From: Plastoroseomonas hellenica
GTDB lineage: Bacteria > Pseudomonadota > Alphaproteobacteria > Acetobacterales > Acetobacteraceae
DNA length: 64,000 nt
Assembly: GCF_018129085.1 (NCBI RefSeq)
Contig: NZ_JAAGBB010000021.1
Location: 60,836-124,835 of the forward strand
Direction: 5' to 3'
Below, piece by piece: positions 34,420 to 42,615 of this stretch (position 1 is its first letter; the number at the start of each line of letters is the position of its first letter). A program made the position numbers and the translations under genes. Under the pieces are notes generated by a model. It was given only the letters and a program-made list of their open reading frames with translations. It had not been told where the DNA came from and ran no database searches.

Positions 34420-36147
34420 ATGCATGCCCCGCTGATCGCCTCGATCGCGCTTGGCCTCGTCCTCGCCTTCGCGCTGGGCCTGCTGGCCCATCGCTTCCGC
34501 GTCTCGCCCATCGTCGGCTATCTGCTGGCGGGCGTCGTGGTCGGACCCTTCACGCCGGGCTTCGTCGCCGACCAGCATCTCGCGAACCAGCTCGCGGAGA
34601 TCGGCGTCATCCTGCTGATGTTCGCGGTCGGCCTGCATTTCTCGCTGAAGGAATTGCTGGCCGTCTGGCCGATCGCGGTACCGGGCGCGATCGGGCGCAT
34701 CGTCGTCGCGACGCTGATGGGCATGGGTCTCGCCTGGCTGCTCGGCTGGGGGGCGGGCGCCGGGCTGGTCTTCGGGCTGGCACTCGCCGTCGCCTCCACC
34801 GTCGTGCTGGTGCGCACCCTGCAGGAGCGCCGGGTGGCGGATACCGAGCGTGGCCATATCGCCGTCGGCTGGCTGATCGTCGAGGACCTGGTGACCATCC
34901 TGGCGCTGGTGCTGCTGCCGGCGCTGGCGTCCACGGTCCATGGCGCCGCCGGCCAGGGCTTTGGGGAAATCCTGGCCACCGCCGCGATCACGCTCGCCAA
35001 GGTCGGGGCCTTCATCGCGATCATGCTGGTCGCGGGACGGCGGGTGATCCCCTGGATCATGCACCACGCCGCGCATACCGGATCGCGCGAGCTGTTCCGC
35101 CTCGCGGTCTACGCGGTGGCGCTCGGTGTCGCCTTCGCGGCGTCGGAGCTGTTCGGCGTCTCCTTCGCACTCGGCGCCTTCCTGGCGGGGATGGTGATGG
35201 GGGAGAGCCAGCTCTCGCAACGCGCGGCGGAGGAGGCACTGCCGCTCCGCGACGCCTTCGCGGTGCTGTTCTTCATCTCGGTCGGCATGCTGTTCAACCC
35301 GGCGGTGGTGGTGACCGCGCCGCTCGCGCTCGTCGCGACGCTCGCGGTTGTCATCCTCGGCAAGTCGGTGGTCGCCTATGCGATCCTCCGCGCCTTCCGC
35401 CACCCCCGGGGCACCGCGCTCAGCATCGCGGCGAGCCTCGCGCAGATCGGTGAATTCTCCTTCGTCCTGGTCGGGCTCGGGACCGATCTGCAGGTGCTGC
35501 CGCCCGAAGGCCGCGACCTGGTGCTGGCCGCGGCCATCCTCTCGATCCTCGCCAACCCGATCCTCTTCGCCGTGGCGGAGCGGCTGCGCACCGCTTGGCT
35601 GCGGCCGCTGCCGGCCGAGCCCGCGCCGGCAGCGCCCGAGATCGAACCGCCCGCGGCGCCGGCGCATCCGCCGGGCGAACCCGCGGCAGCGCCCGCGCCG
35701 GCGGACAGGAACGGGCGCATCATCGTACCGGCGCTGACCGACCATGAGGTGGTGATCGGCTATGGCCGCGTCGGCAGCCTGGTCGCCGCCGGCCTCCATG
35801 CCGCCGGCCGGCCGCTGCTGGTCTTCGAGGATCTGGAGGCGCCCTGCCTGGCGGCCCGGGAGGCGGGCATCGACGCCGTGCTCGGCAATGCCGCGGATCC
35901 GGAGCTGCTGGCGCTCGCGAACCTCGCTGCCGCGCGGCGCGTCTTCGTCACCGTCCCCGAGGCTTTCGAGGCCGGGCAGATCGTGGAACAGGCGCGCGCC
36001 GCCAACCCGGCGATCTCGATCGTGGCGCGCGCCCATTCCGATGCGGCGGTCGCGCACCTGAAGAAGCTCGGCGCCGACCGCGTCATCATGAGCGAGCGCG
36101 AGATCGCGCACCGCATGCTGGAAGGTGTGGCGCCGCCGGTACCCTGA
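34420..36147 (+). CDS. CPA2-family cation/proton antiporter with TrkA-N domain (YbaL/KefB-like)
   Basis: The 575-residue protein has about twelve membrane helices (residues 1-390), including VGYLLAGVVVGPFTPGF, the HFSLKELL loop and GIFMGESQLS-like MVMGESQLSQRAAEEALPLRDAFAVLFFISVGMLF. An Ala/Pro-rich linker (about 400-430) leads to a cytoplasmic Rossmann domain VVIGYGRVGSLVAAGL that binds NAD(H) and gates the channel. It exchanges K+ or Na+ for H+. It stands alone and converges with the nitroreductase gene. Confidence 0.9.
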   Translation: MHAPLIASIALGLVLAFALGLLAHRFRVSPIVGYLLAGVVVGPFTPGFVADQHLANQLAEIGVILLMFAVGLHFSLKELLAVWPIAVPGAIGRIVVATLMGMGLAWLLGWGAGAGLVFGLALAVASTVVLVRTLQERRVADTERGHIAVGWLIVEDLVTILALVLLPALASTVHGAAGQGFGEILATAAITLAKVGAFIAIMLVAGRRVIPWIMHHAAHTGSRELFRLAVYAVALGVAFAASELFGVSFALGAFLAGMVMGESQLSQRAAEEALPLRDAFAVLFFISVGMLFNPAVVVTAPLALVATLAVVILGKSVVAYAILRAFRHPRGTALSIAASLAQIGEFSFVLVGLGTDLQVLPPEGRDLVLAAAILSILANPILFAVAERLRTAWLRPLPAEPAPAAPEIEPPAAPAHPPGEPAAAPAPADRNGRIIVPALTDHEVVIGYGRVGSLVAAGLHAAGRPLLVFEDLEAPCLAAREAGIDAVLGNAADPELLALANLAAARRVFVTVPEAFEAGQIVEQARAANPAISIVARAHSDAAVAHLKKLGADRVIMSEREIAHRMLEGVAPPVP

Positions 36148-36189
36148 GTGCCGGTCCGGCGGCAGGCCGCGAGGGCGCGGCGCCCAGCG

Positions 36190-36789
36190 TCAGAGCCGCT
36201 CCGTCGCGCCCCAGGCGCCGAGATGGGTGAAGCTGCCGATCGGGTGGCGGCTGCGTGGCGCGACCTCGCGCGTGGCGAGCGCCTCGGGCAGCGTCACGGG
36301 ATCGCCGGGATAGCCGAAGGCCATGGCGGCGATCGGGTCGAAGCCGTCGGGGATGCCGAAGAGGCTGCGCGCCTTGGTGGCATCAAAGCCTGCCATCTGA
36401 TGGAGCTGCAGGCCGAGCGCCGCGGCGGCGAGTGTCATATTGGCGGCCGCCTGGCCGACATCATGCCAGGCATGGCGGTTCGGCGCGCCATTATGGGCGA
36501 AGCTGGTGCGCGCGACCGAGAGCGCGAGCGCCGGGGCGTGGCCGCACCAGGCCTGATTATTGGGAGAGAGGCAGGAGAGCAGCGCGGCGAAGGCCTCAGG
36601 CTCCGCATCGCGGCGCGCGATGATGAAGTGCCAGGGCTGGTCGTTGAAGCAGGACGCCGCCCAGCGTGCCGCTTCCAGCAGCGACTGCAGGGTGGCGGTG
36701 TCCACGGCGCGATCAGCGAAGGCACGCGGGCTCCAGCGTGCGGCGATGAGGTCGGGGATGGGATGAGCTGCGGGGGCGGTGCGATCCAT
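36190..36789 (-). CDS. Nitroreductase-family flavoprotein
   Basis: The 199-residue protein has an N-terminal RWSPRAFADRAVDTATL, EAARWAASCFNDQPWHFIIA and a late AALGLQLHQMAGFDATKAR, the FMN-binding motifs of the nitroreductase superfamily. Members reduce nitro groups, quinones or flavins with NAD(P)H. It starts 8 bp after the stop of the upstream Bug-protein gene and is likely co-transcribed with it. Confidence 0.85.
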   Translation of the reverse strand: MDRTAPAAHPIPDLIAARWSPRAFADRAVDTATLQSLLEAARWAASCFNDQPWHFIIARRDAEPEAFAALLSCLSPNNQAWCGHAPALALSVARTSFAHNGAPNRHAWHDVGQAAANMTLAAAALGLQLHQMAGFDATKARSLFGIPDGFDPIAAMAFGYPGDPVTLPEALATREVAPRSRHPIGSFTHLGAWGATERL

Positions 36790-36797
36790 GCGCGGTC

Positions 36798-37778
36798 CTA
36801 TTGGCGGGGGATGTTGACGCGCGTCGCGATCTCGCGGGCGCGGGTGATCTCGCGCGGGACGAGCGCCCGCGCTTCGGCAACCGAGGATCCGACCGGGCTG
36901 AGGCCGATCTCGCCGAGCCGGGCGGCAAGCACCGGATCCGCCAGCGCGCGCCGGGTCTCGCTTTGGATGCGGGCGAGCACCGCCTCCGGCGTGCCGGCCG
37001 GAAAGCCGATGGCATACCAGGTGGCGAGGTCGAAATTGCCGATGCCGGATTCGGCCACGGTCGCCGTTTCCGGCAGGCCGGAGAAGCGCGCCGCGGTGGA
37101 GAGCGCGAGAGCGCGCACCTCTCCGCTGCTGATATGGCCGAGCACGGCGCCGACCGTCTCCACGACCACCTGCACCTCGCCGTTGCGCAGCGCGATCAGC
37201 GCCGCCGGCGTGCCGCGATAGGGGATATGGGTGAGGCGCACGCCGGCCTGGGCCCATAGCGCCTCGGCCACGAAATGCTGCGTGCTGCCGACGCCGACGG
37301 TCGCGACGTTCAGGGCGTCCGGGCGGGCGCGGGCGGCGGCGAGGAGCTCCGCCAGCCTCGCATAGGGGGCATTGGCGGCGACCAGCAGCACCAGCGGCAT
37401 GGTGGCGACAACCGTCGCCGGCGCGATATCGGCGAGCGGGTCGTAAGGCAGGCGTTCGAACAGTGCGGCGGCGGCGGCGAAGCCGTTGTTGAGCAGCATC
37501 ATGGTGTGCCCGTCGGGCCGTGCCTTGGCCAGCGCATCGGCGGCGACGGTACCACCGGCGCCCACGCGGTTCTCGACCACGACGGGCTGGCCGAGTGCCT
37601 CAGCGAGCAGCGGCGCGAGCAGGCGGGCGAGGATGTCGGTGGTGCCACCAGGAGCGAAGCCCTGGAAGAACCGGATCGGACGCCCAGGCGCCCAGGCCGG
37701 CTGCGCCGCGGCCTGGGGCGCATGGCCAAGGGCGGGGGCGGCCAGCAGCGTGGCGAGCACCATTCGTCTGGGCAGCAT
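36798..37778 (-). CDS. Bug-family (TctC) periplasmic solute-binding protein
   Basis: The 326-residue binding protein has a signal peptide (PRRMVLATLLAAPALGHAPQAAAQ) and the Bug loops IRFFQGFAPGGTTDILAR, VVVENRVGAGG and ARPDGHTM. GAAGGGGGACC precedes the ATG at 37778; an in-frame ATG at 37862 would add a non-signal stretch. It pairs with the nitroreductase gene, suggesting uptake of an aromatic or carboxylate. The first such protein in this window is at 1.4-2.4 kb and the two are clearly divergent. Confidence 0.88.
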   Translation of the reverse strand: MLPRRMVLATLLAAPALGHAPQAAAQPAWAPGRPIRFFQGFAPGGTTDILARLLAPLLAEALGQPVVVENRVGAGGTVAADALAKARPDGHTMMLLNNGFAAAAALFERLPYDPLADIAPATVVATMPLVLLVAANAPYARLAELLAAARARPDALNVATVGVGSTQHFVAEALWAQAGVRLTHIPYRGTPAALIALRNGEVQVVVETVGAVLGHISSGEVRALALSTAARFSGLPETATVAESGIGNFDLATWYAIGFPAGTPEAVLARIQSETRRALADPVLAARLGEIGLSPVGSSVAEARALVPREITRAREIATRVNIPRQ

Positions 37779-38032
37779 GGTCCCCCTTCGGCTGGCTGGC
37801 CTTGTTTGTTCTTGGACTCGAATAGGTTCTTGTATGTGAATTATCGATGCCAGGTCTGTCAAGCTACGCGTAAGCCGTCAACGGCAGCGCAGCGTTTCAT
37901 ACGGTACTTTCCAGGGTGTTCCGACAGGAACCAGCGCGATGCAGGCCATCGACTTTCCTGCCAGCCCGGCGGTCCTATTCACGTATGAGAACTAACAACG
38001 CCGAGGCGGTGGATCTTGGAGAGCGACCTCGC

Positions 38033-38055
38033 AGCCGGCGCCCTGAGCGCCGGCT
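38033..38055 (-). terminator. GC-rich hairpin after the GHNGGPPL gene
   Basis: AGCCGGCGC (38033-38041), loop CCTGA and GCGCCGGCT (38047-38055) form a perfect 9-bp stem 10 bp beyond the stop of the minus-strand small gene. There is no following T-run, so it may act as a terminator with help, or protect the 3' end. The rest of the 287-bp gap 37779-38065 shows only AT-rich promoter-like text near 37800-37850. Confidence 0.4.
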
Positions 38056-38065
38056 CCGGCTGCCA

Positions 38066-38296
38066 TCACAGGTGGCGGCCGCGCTCCAGGATCTCCAGCG
38101 TGTATTCGCGGTAGCTCATCCCGAGCTCCTCCGCGCGGGCCAGGCGGCGGAGCGCGATTTCCCGCGGAGCGGACCAGGCCCGCTTCTTCGCCCGCCGCCA
38201 GCACCAGAGGCGCCAGGATGCGCCGGGATCATCCTCCTCCAGCGGCGGGCCGCCATTGTGGCCGGCCCGCGGCGGCGCTGCACCACTCTCGTCCAT
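38066..38296 (-). CDS. Small conserved GHNGGPPL protein (76 aa)
   Basis: The 76-residue protein starts at 38296 behind GGGAGAG. It has an acidic N-terminus with the motif AGHNGGPPLEEDD, then WRLWCWRRAKKRAWSAPREI and a C-terminal LRRLARAEELGMSYREYTLEIL. I recall this three-part pattern in many alphaproteobacterial hypothetical proteins. The basic middle and helical end could contact nucleic acid or protein; no function is known. Its promoter region holds phased operator-like repeats and is shared with the siderophore receptor gene. Confidence 0.75.
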   Translation of the reverse strand: MDESGAAPPRAGHNGGPPLEEDDPGASWRLWCWRRAKKRAWSAPREIALRRLARAEELGMSYREYTLEILERGRHL

Positions 38297-38326
38297 CGGC
38301 TCTCCCTGCGCACCGTCACCCAAGGT

Positions 38327-38359
38327 CCACTATATTGGATCACGAAGCCACTAAAGTGG
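38327..38359. promoter_or_regulatory. Two phased CCACTA-type palindromes in a divergent promoter
   Basis: CCACTATATTGG (38327-38338) and CCACTAAAGTGG (38348-38359) share CCACTA.A..TGG and start exactly 21 bp apart, two helical turns. The second is a perfect 12-bp palindrome. A related CACTATATTG recurs at 38427-38436. They lie 31-63 bp upstream of the small GHNGGPPL gene and about 135-170 bp upstream of the TonB receptor gene, so a dimeric repressor or activator binding side by side is plausible. Confidence 0.5.
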
Positions 38360-38435
38360 ATAGCTCTGCCCGGCCGGCGCGGCGGGCGCGAAGATTCCTC
38401 CGGCGGTCCGTCCCGCTGACTGGTGACACTATATT

Positions 38436-38454
38436 GATATTAAGAATTATTCGC
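38436..38454 (+). promoter_or_regulatory. Fur-box-like site before the siderophore receptor gene
   Basis: GATATTAAGAATTATTCGC matches 13 of 19 positions of the classical Fur consensus GATAATGATAATCATTATC by hand alignment. It sits 40 bp before the receptor ATG within an AT-rich island. Iron repression of outer-membrane siderophore receptors by Fur is established in general; in alphaproteobacteria Irr or RirA may take this role, so the binding protein is uncertain. Confidence 0.45.
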
Positions 38455-38494
38455 ACTATTCGGCAGCCCAATCGCAACGACGAGGGGTGCCGGC

Positions 38495-40600
38495 ATGCCG
38501 CGTGGATCGAGCTTGGGTGGGAAGGCAGGGCGCTGCGCCCTGGCGCTGCTGGCGGCGGGCGCCGTCATGCCGGCAGGCGGCCTCGGCGCGCAGGAGGCAC
38601 CCCAGGGCAGCGGCACCGCCGTGCTGCCGCAGATCGACGTGACCGGCGGCGCGCCCGCCTTCGGCGCCACGCGCAGCGCCGCCGGCACCAAGACCGACAC
38701 GCCGATCGTCGAATCCCCGCAATCGATCTCCGTCATCCCCCGCGCCTTCATCGAGGCGACCGGGGCGCAGAGCATGCCGGAAGCGGTCCGCTACAGCGCC
38801 GGCGTCACCACCGGCGTCTTCGGCTTCGATCCGCGCTTCGACCAGATCTATATCCGCGGCTTTCCGGTCAACCTGCTCGGCGACTACCGCGACGGGCTGC
38901 GCCAGGCCTTCAGCGCCGGGCTGCTCGGCTTCCGCACCGAGACCTATGGCCTGGATCGCATCGTCATCCTGCGCGGCCCCGCCTCCGTCCTCTATGGGCA
39001 GGGGCCGGCCGGCGGGCTGATCGACCGCATCAGCCGCATGCCGAGTGCCACGCCCTCCGGCGAGGTCGAGCTCTCGCTCGGCAGCCACCAGCGCTACCAG
39101 ACGAGTTTCGACCTGACAGGACCGGTCGGCGACGGGCGCGTGCTGTACCGGATGACCGGCGTGCTGCGCGATGCGGAATCCGAGATCCCCGATGCGCCCG
39201 ACGACCGCATCTACCTCTCCCCCGCGATCACCTGGCGCCCGACCGACAGCACCACCATCACGCTGTACGGCCATTATCAGCAGGACAGCCTGATCGCGAG
39301 CGCCGCCTACTACACCCGCCCCGACGGCACGCCGACCCGGGTGCGCACCGACGACCCGTCCTTCGCGCGCTTCCTGCAGAACCAGTACCAGGCGGGCTAC
39401 CGCGTCGAGCACCGGGCCACCGACGCGATCACCATCCGCCAGCACCTGCGCTACGGCCAGGCAGACCTGCAGGCCGGCTATCTCGGCGGCACCGGCACCG
39501 TCGGCAACACCGTCTCCCGCTCCGCCACCTGGCTCGAGGAGAGCCTGCAGAGCTTCGGCGTCGACACCCAGGCGGAGCTGCGCTTCGCAACCGGGCCGCT
39601 CGGCCACACTGTGCTCGCCGGCGTCGAGTATTTCCGCCAGCGCTCGGACTTCAACATGGGCGTCGGCCCGGCGCCGTCGCTCAATCTCGCCAACCCGGTC
39701 TACGGCCTCGCGGTCGCGCGGCCGGCGCTGACCGCGAGCCGTAGCCGGCAAACGCTGAACCAGCTCGGCGTCTATCTCCAGGACCAGATCCGCATCGCGG
39801 ACCGCGTCGTGGTGACGATCGGCGGCCGCCACGACTGGACCGAGACGGATACGCTGAACCGCCTCACCGGCGTCACCACCACCCAGGACCCCTCGGCCTT
39901 CGCAGGCCGCATCGGCATCGTCTATCTCGATCCGAGCGGACTGGCGCCTTACGCGAACTACTCCGAGAGCTTCTCCCCGCAGCTCGGCACCGACCGCTTC
40001 GGCCGCCCCTTCGAGCCGCTGCGCGGGCGCCAGTTCGAGGTCGGGCTGCGCTACCAGCCGCCGGGCAGCGAGAGCCTGGTCACCGCCTCCCTGTTCCACA
40101 TCAACCTCGAGAACACGCTGACCACCGACCCGGTGAACCGCGCCTTCTCGGTCCAGACCGGCGAGCAACGCTCCCGCGGCGTCGAGCTGGAGGCGCAACT
40201 GGTGCTGGGCGGCGGCTTCAGCATGCTCGGATCCTACACCTTCCAGGATGTGGAGACGGTGGCGAGCAACGGCGCCGATCTCGGCAAGCGGCCGGTCGGC
40301 ATCCCGCAGCACGTCGCGGCGCTCTGGACCAACTGGCAGGCGCCGGAAGGGCGGCTCGCCGGCCTCAGCCTCGGGCTCGGCCTCCGCTACAATGGGTCGA
40401 GCTACCGTGACACCGCGAACACGCGGGAGAATGGCGACAGCCTACTGGTCGATGCCTCCATCCGCTACGATGTGGGGCCATGGCGGGCGACGCTCAGCGG
40501 ACAGAATCTCGGCGACACCGCGACGACCAATTGCCAGCCAGGGATCTGCTACTGGGGGCCGGGTCGCACTGTGCTCGCCAGCCTGGGGTACCGGTTTTGA
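38495..40600 (+). CDS. TonB-dependent siderophore receptor
   Basis: The 701-residue outer-membrane receptor has a signal peptide (to about residue 31), a plug domain with TDTPIVESPQSISVIPRAFIEATGAQSMPEAVRYSAGV, YIRGFPVN, RIVILRGPASVLYGQGPAGGLI, and a 22-strand barrel ending in aromatic Phe (LASLGYRF). The early motif SPQSISVIP is the siderophore-class TonB-box/plug signature. The receptor would import ferric siderophore using TonB-ExbBD encoded elsewhere. Its stop overlaps the start of an esterase gene. A Fur-like site lies upstream. Confidence 0.93.
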   Translation: MPRGSSLGGKAGRCALALLAAGAVMPAGGLGAQEAPQGSGTAVLPQIDVTGGAPAFGATRSAAGTKTDTPIVESPQSISVIPRAFIEATGAQSMPEAVRYSAGVTTGVFGFDPRFDQIYIRGFPVNLLGDYRDGLRQAFSAGLLGFRTETYGLDRIVILRGPASVLYGQGPAGGLIDRISRMPSATPSGEVELSLGSHQRYQTSFDLTGPVGDGRVLYRMTGVLRDAESEIPDAPDDRIYLSPAITWRPTDSTTITLYGHYQQDSLIASAAYYTRPDGTPTRVRTDDPSFARFLQNQYQAGYRVEHRATDAITIRQHLRYGQADLQAGYLGGTGTVGNTVSRSATWLEESLQSFGVDTQAELRFATGPLGHTVLAGVEYFRQRSDFNMGVGPAPSLNLANPVYGLAVARPALTASRSRQTLNQLGVYLQDQIRIADRVVVTIGGRHDWTETDTLNRLTGVTTTQDPSAFAGRIGIVYLDPSGLAPYANYSESFSPQLGTDRFGRPFEPLRGRQFEVGLRYQPPGSESLVTASLFHINLENTLTTDPVNRAFSVQTGEQRSRGVELEAQLVLGGGFSMLGSYTFQDVETVASNGADLGKRPVGIPQHVAALWTNWQAPEGRLAGLSLGLGLRYNGSSYRDTANTRENGDSLLVDASIRYDVGPWRATLSGQNLGDTATTNCQPGICYWGPGRTVLASLGYRF

Positions 40601-41544
40601 GGGCGCTCTCCCGCCGCACCGCCTTTGGTCTTGGCCTGAGCCTTCCGATGCTCGCCAGCAGCGCCCGCGCGCAGGGCAGCGACGGGGATCCCGTCGCGAT
40701 CCCCGGCCTGCGGCAATTCGACCTGGCGCCGCGCACCGGCGGCCCGCCTTGGCGCATCTTCCTGCGCCGGCCGGCGGGCCAGCCGCCGGCATCCGGCTGG
40801 CCGGTTCTGTACCTGCTCGATGCCAATGCGGTGATGGGCATCGCAGTGGACGCGCTCCGCGTGCAGGCGGGCTATCCCGCCGGCACCGGCATCCGCGACG
40901 CGGTGCTGGTCGGCATCGGCTACCCGACCGAGGAGGCCTATGACAGCGTGCGGCGGTCCTGGGATTATTCGCCGCCGCCCGGGCGCAGCTTCCCGCCGCA
41001 CCGGCCGGGCGGGCCCGAGGTGCGCACCGGTGGCGCCGACCACTTCCTCCGCTTCATCGAAGACGAGCTGAAGCCCTTCGTCGCCGCGCGCGCGCCGATC
41101 GACTCCGCGCGGCAATCGATCTTCGGCCATTCCTTCGGCGGCCTCTTCGTGCTGCACGCGCTCTTCGCGCGGCCGCGCGCCTTCTCGACCTGGATCGCGA
41201 TGAGCCCGTCGATCTACTGGGAGGATGCGGCGCTGCTCGCCTCCGAACGGCGCTACGCGGCGCTGACGGCGGAACAGCGTGGCACGCCGCGGCTGCTGAT
41301 GGGCGCGGGCGAATACGAGGCGCGGCTCGCGCCCTTCCAGGAAGCCGCGCCCGACGCCGCACGCCGGCTGGAGGCGCTGCAACGCGGGCGACACATCGAG
41401 CATGCGCGGGAGATGGGTGCGCGGCTCGCCGCCCTCGGCCTCACCACCGTGGTCGAGGAATTCCCCGGCGAGACGCATATGTCGCTGCTGCCGCCGGCGG
41501 TGAACCGCGCCATCCGCTTCGCGCTGGGGCCGGAGGCGGGCTGA
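40597..41544 (+). CDS. Exported alpha/beta esterase, IroE/Fes-like siderophore hydrolase
   Basis: The 315-residue protein has a signal with RRTAFGLGLSLPMLASSARAQ, a possible Tat signal. The hydrolase core shows VLYLLDANAVMG, nucleophile GHSFGG and a late GETHMSLLPP histidine, matching the esterase-D/IroE group that trims or cleaves ester siderophores in the periplasm. The likely start is TTG at 40597, which overlaps the receptor TGA as TTGA; no ATG fits. Coupling to the receptor gene supports a role in iron release from the imported siderophore. Confidence 0.85.
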   Translation: MRALSRRTAFGLGLSLPMLASSARAQGSDGDPVAIPGLRQFDLAPRTGGPPWRIFLRRPAGQPPASGWPVLYLLDANAVMGIAVDALRVQAGYPAGTGIRDAVLVGIGYPTEEAYDSVRRSWDYSPPPGRSFPPHRPGGPEVRTGGADHFLRFIEDELKPFVAARAPIDSARQSIFGHSFGGLFVLHALFARPRAFSTWIAMSPSIYWEDAALLASERRYAALTAEQRGTPRLLMGAGEYEARLAPFQEAAPDAARRLEALQRGRHIEHAREMGARLAALGLTTVVEEFPGETHMSLLPPAVNRAIRFALGPEAG

Positions 41545-41559
41545 GGCGGATCGCCTGCG

Positions 41560-42462
41560 TCAGCGCCCCATCCCCTGGGCCGCAAGGAAGGCCAGCACGC
41601 GGTGCCGCGCATCGGCCGCCGCCGCGGCGTCGCCGCCGAGCTGCATGCCGAGATAGCGCCGCTCCGGCAGGTCGACGTCGAAGCTGTGCAGCGCGTTCGG
41701 ATAGAGCACCAGCGTCACCGGCGGCGCGCCCGGCGGCTGCGCATCCCGCAGCGCCTCGCAAAAGCGGGCTGGCGTGACCGTGTCGCCGGTGCCGATCAGC
41801 ACCAGGATCGGGGCGGCGAAGCGCGCATCGGTGTCGGACTGGCAGCCCGGATAGAGTGCCACCCCGGCGCGGAACCCCTGCCCGTCCGGCGGTGGCCCTG
41901 CTTCGCTGAGGCTTCGCAGGGCCGCAAGCACGGTGCGCCCGCCATTCGACATGCCCATCACCGCGATGCGGTCGGCCCGGGCATAGGGCGCGGCGGCCAG
42001 CCAGGCGCGCACGCCGTGGGCGTCGTTGGCGCGCTGGCGCGCCCAGGCGGCGGCACCGCGGGTGCAGACCTGGTCGATGCCTCGCGGCATGAAGCTGTCG
42101 ACCACCGCGACGCCGATGCCCTCGGTATGCAGCGCCACGGCCCAGGGCCGCACCCAGCGCGCCCAGGTATTGGGACGGAGCCCGTTGCAGCCATGCAGCA
42201 TCACCACCATCGGGAAAGGCCCGGCGCCCGGCGGCAGCAGCACGGTCACCGGAAGGCCGCCGACCTCGGCACGGATGCCGCCTTCCCCGGGCGGCGGTAC
42301 GGACCGCGACGACGCAGCGCCCCCCAGCCGCGGCGGCCCGTCATCATCACCGCCTCCACCGGTCGCGGCGCAGGCGGCGAGCAGGGCGAGCCCGAGCGCG
42401 GCCTGCGCCCCCGACGCCACGATGCGGCGCCATGCCCGCCAGCCCGCCGCTCTCCCGCGCAT
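41560..42462 (-). CDS. Dienelactone-hydrolase-family lipoprotein
   Basis: The 300-residue alpha/beta hydrolase has an arginine-rich start, a hydrophobic segment and a lipobox LLAAC, so it is probably a lipoprotein. Motifs are MLHGCNGLRPNTW, nucleophile GMSNGG (GxSxG), GTGDTVTPARF with the acid and ALHSFDVD with the histidine. The DLH family uses Cys in true dienelactone hydrolases, but here the nucleophile is Ser. GGAGGGCGGTG precedes the ATG. It converges with the siderophore esterase gene; a functional link is not shown. Confidence 0.82.
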   Translation of the reverse strand: MRGRAAGWRAWRRIVASGAQAALGLALLAACAATGGGGDDDGPPRLGGAASSRSVPPPGEGGIRAEVGGLPVTVLLPPGAGPFPMVVMLHGCNGLRPNTWARWVRPWAVALHTEGIGVAVVDSFMPRGIDQVCTRGAAAWARQRANDAHGVRAWLAAAPYARADRIAVMGMSNGGRTVLAALRSLSEAGPPPDGQGFRAGVALYPGCQSDTDARFAAPILVLIGTGDTVTPARFCEALRDAQPPGAPPVTLVLYPNALHSFDVDLPERRYLGMQLGGDAAAAADARHRVLAFLAAQGMGR

Positions 42463-42615
42463 CACCGCCCTCCTTCCTCGATCCGCCAGCACCGGTCGGC
42501 ATACTGGCGGAATGATACGGGTCCCGCCCCTCCTTCTTGTGATCCGCCGCCCCACTGTCCCGCATGCCATGCTCTGCGTTGTCGTCCTGCCTGTTCGGGT
42601 TCAGGAGGATATCGC

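Noticed and set aside
38456..40312. A long minus-strand frame opposite the TonB receptor gene
   Set aside because: No recognisable domain, and the plus strand has full receptor signatures with signal peptide and terminal Phe.
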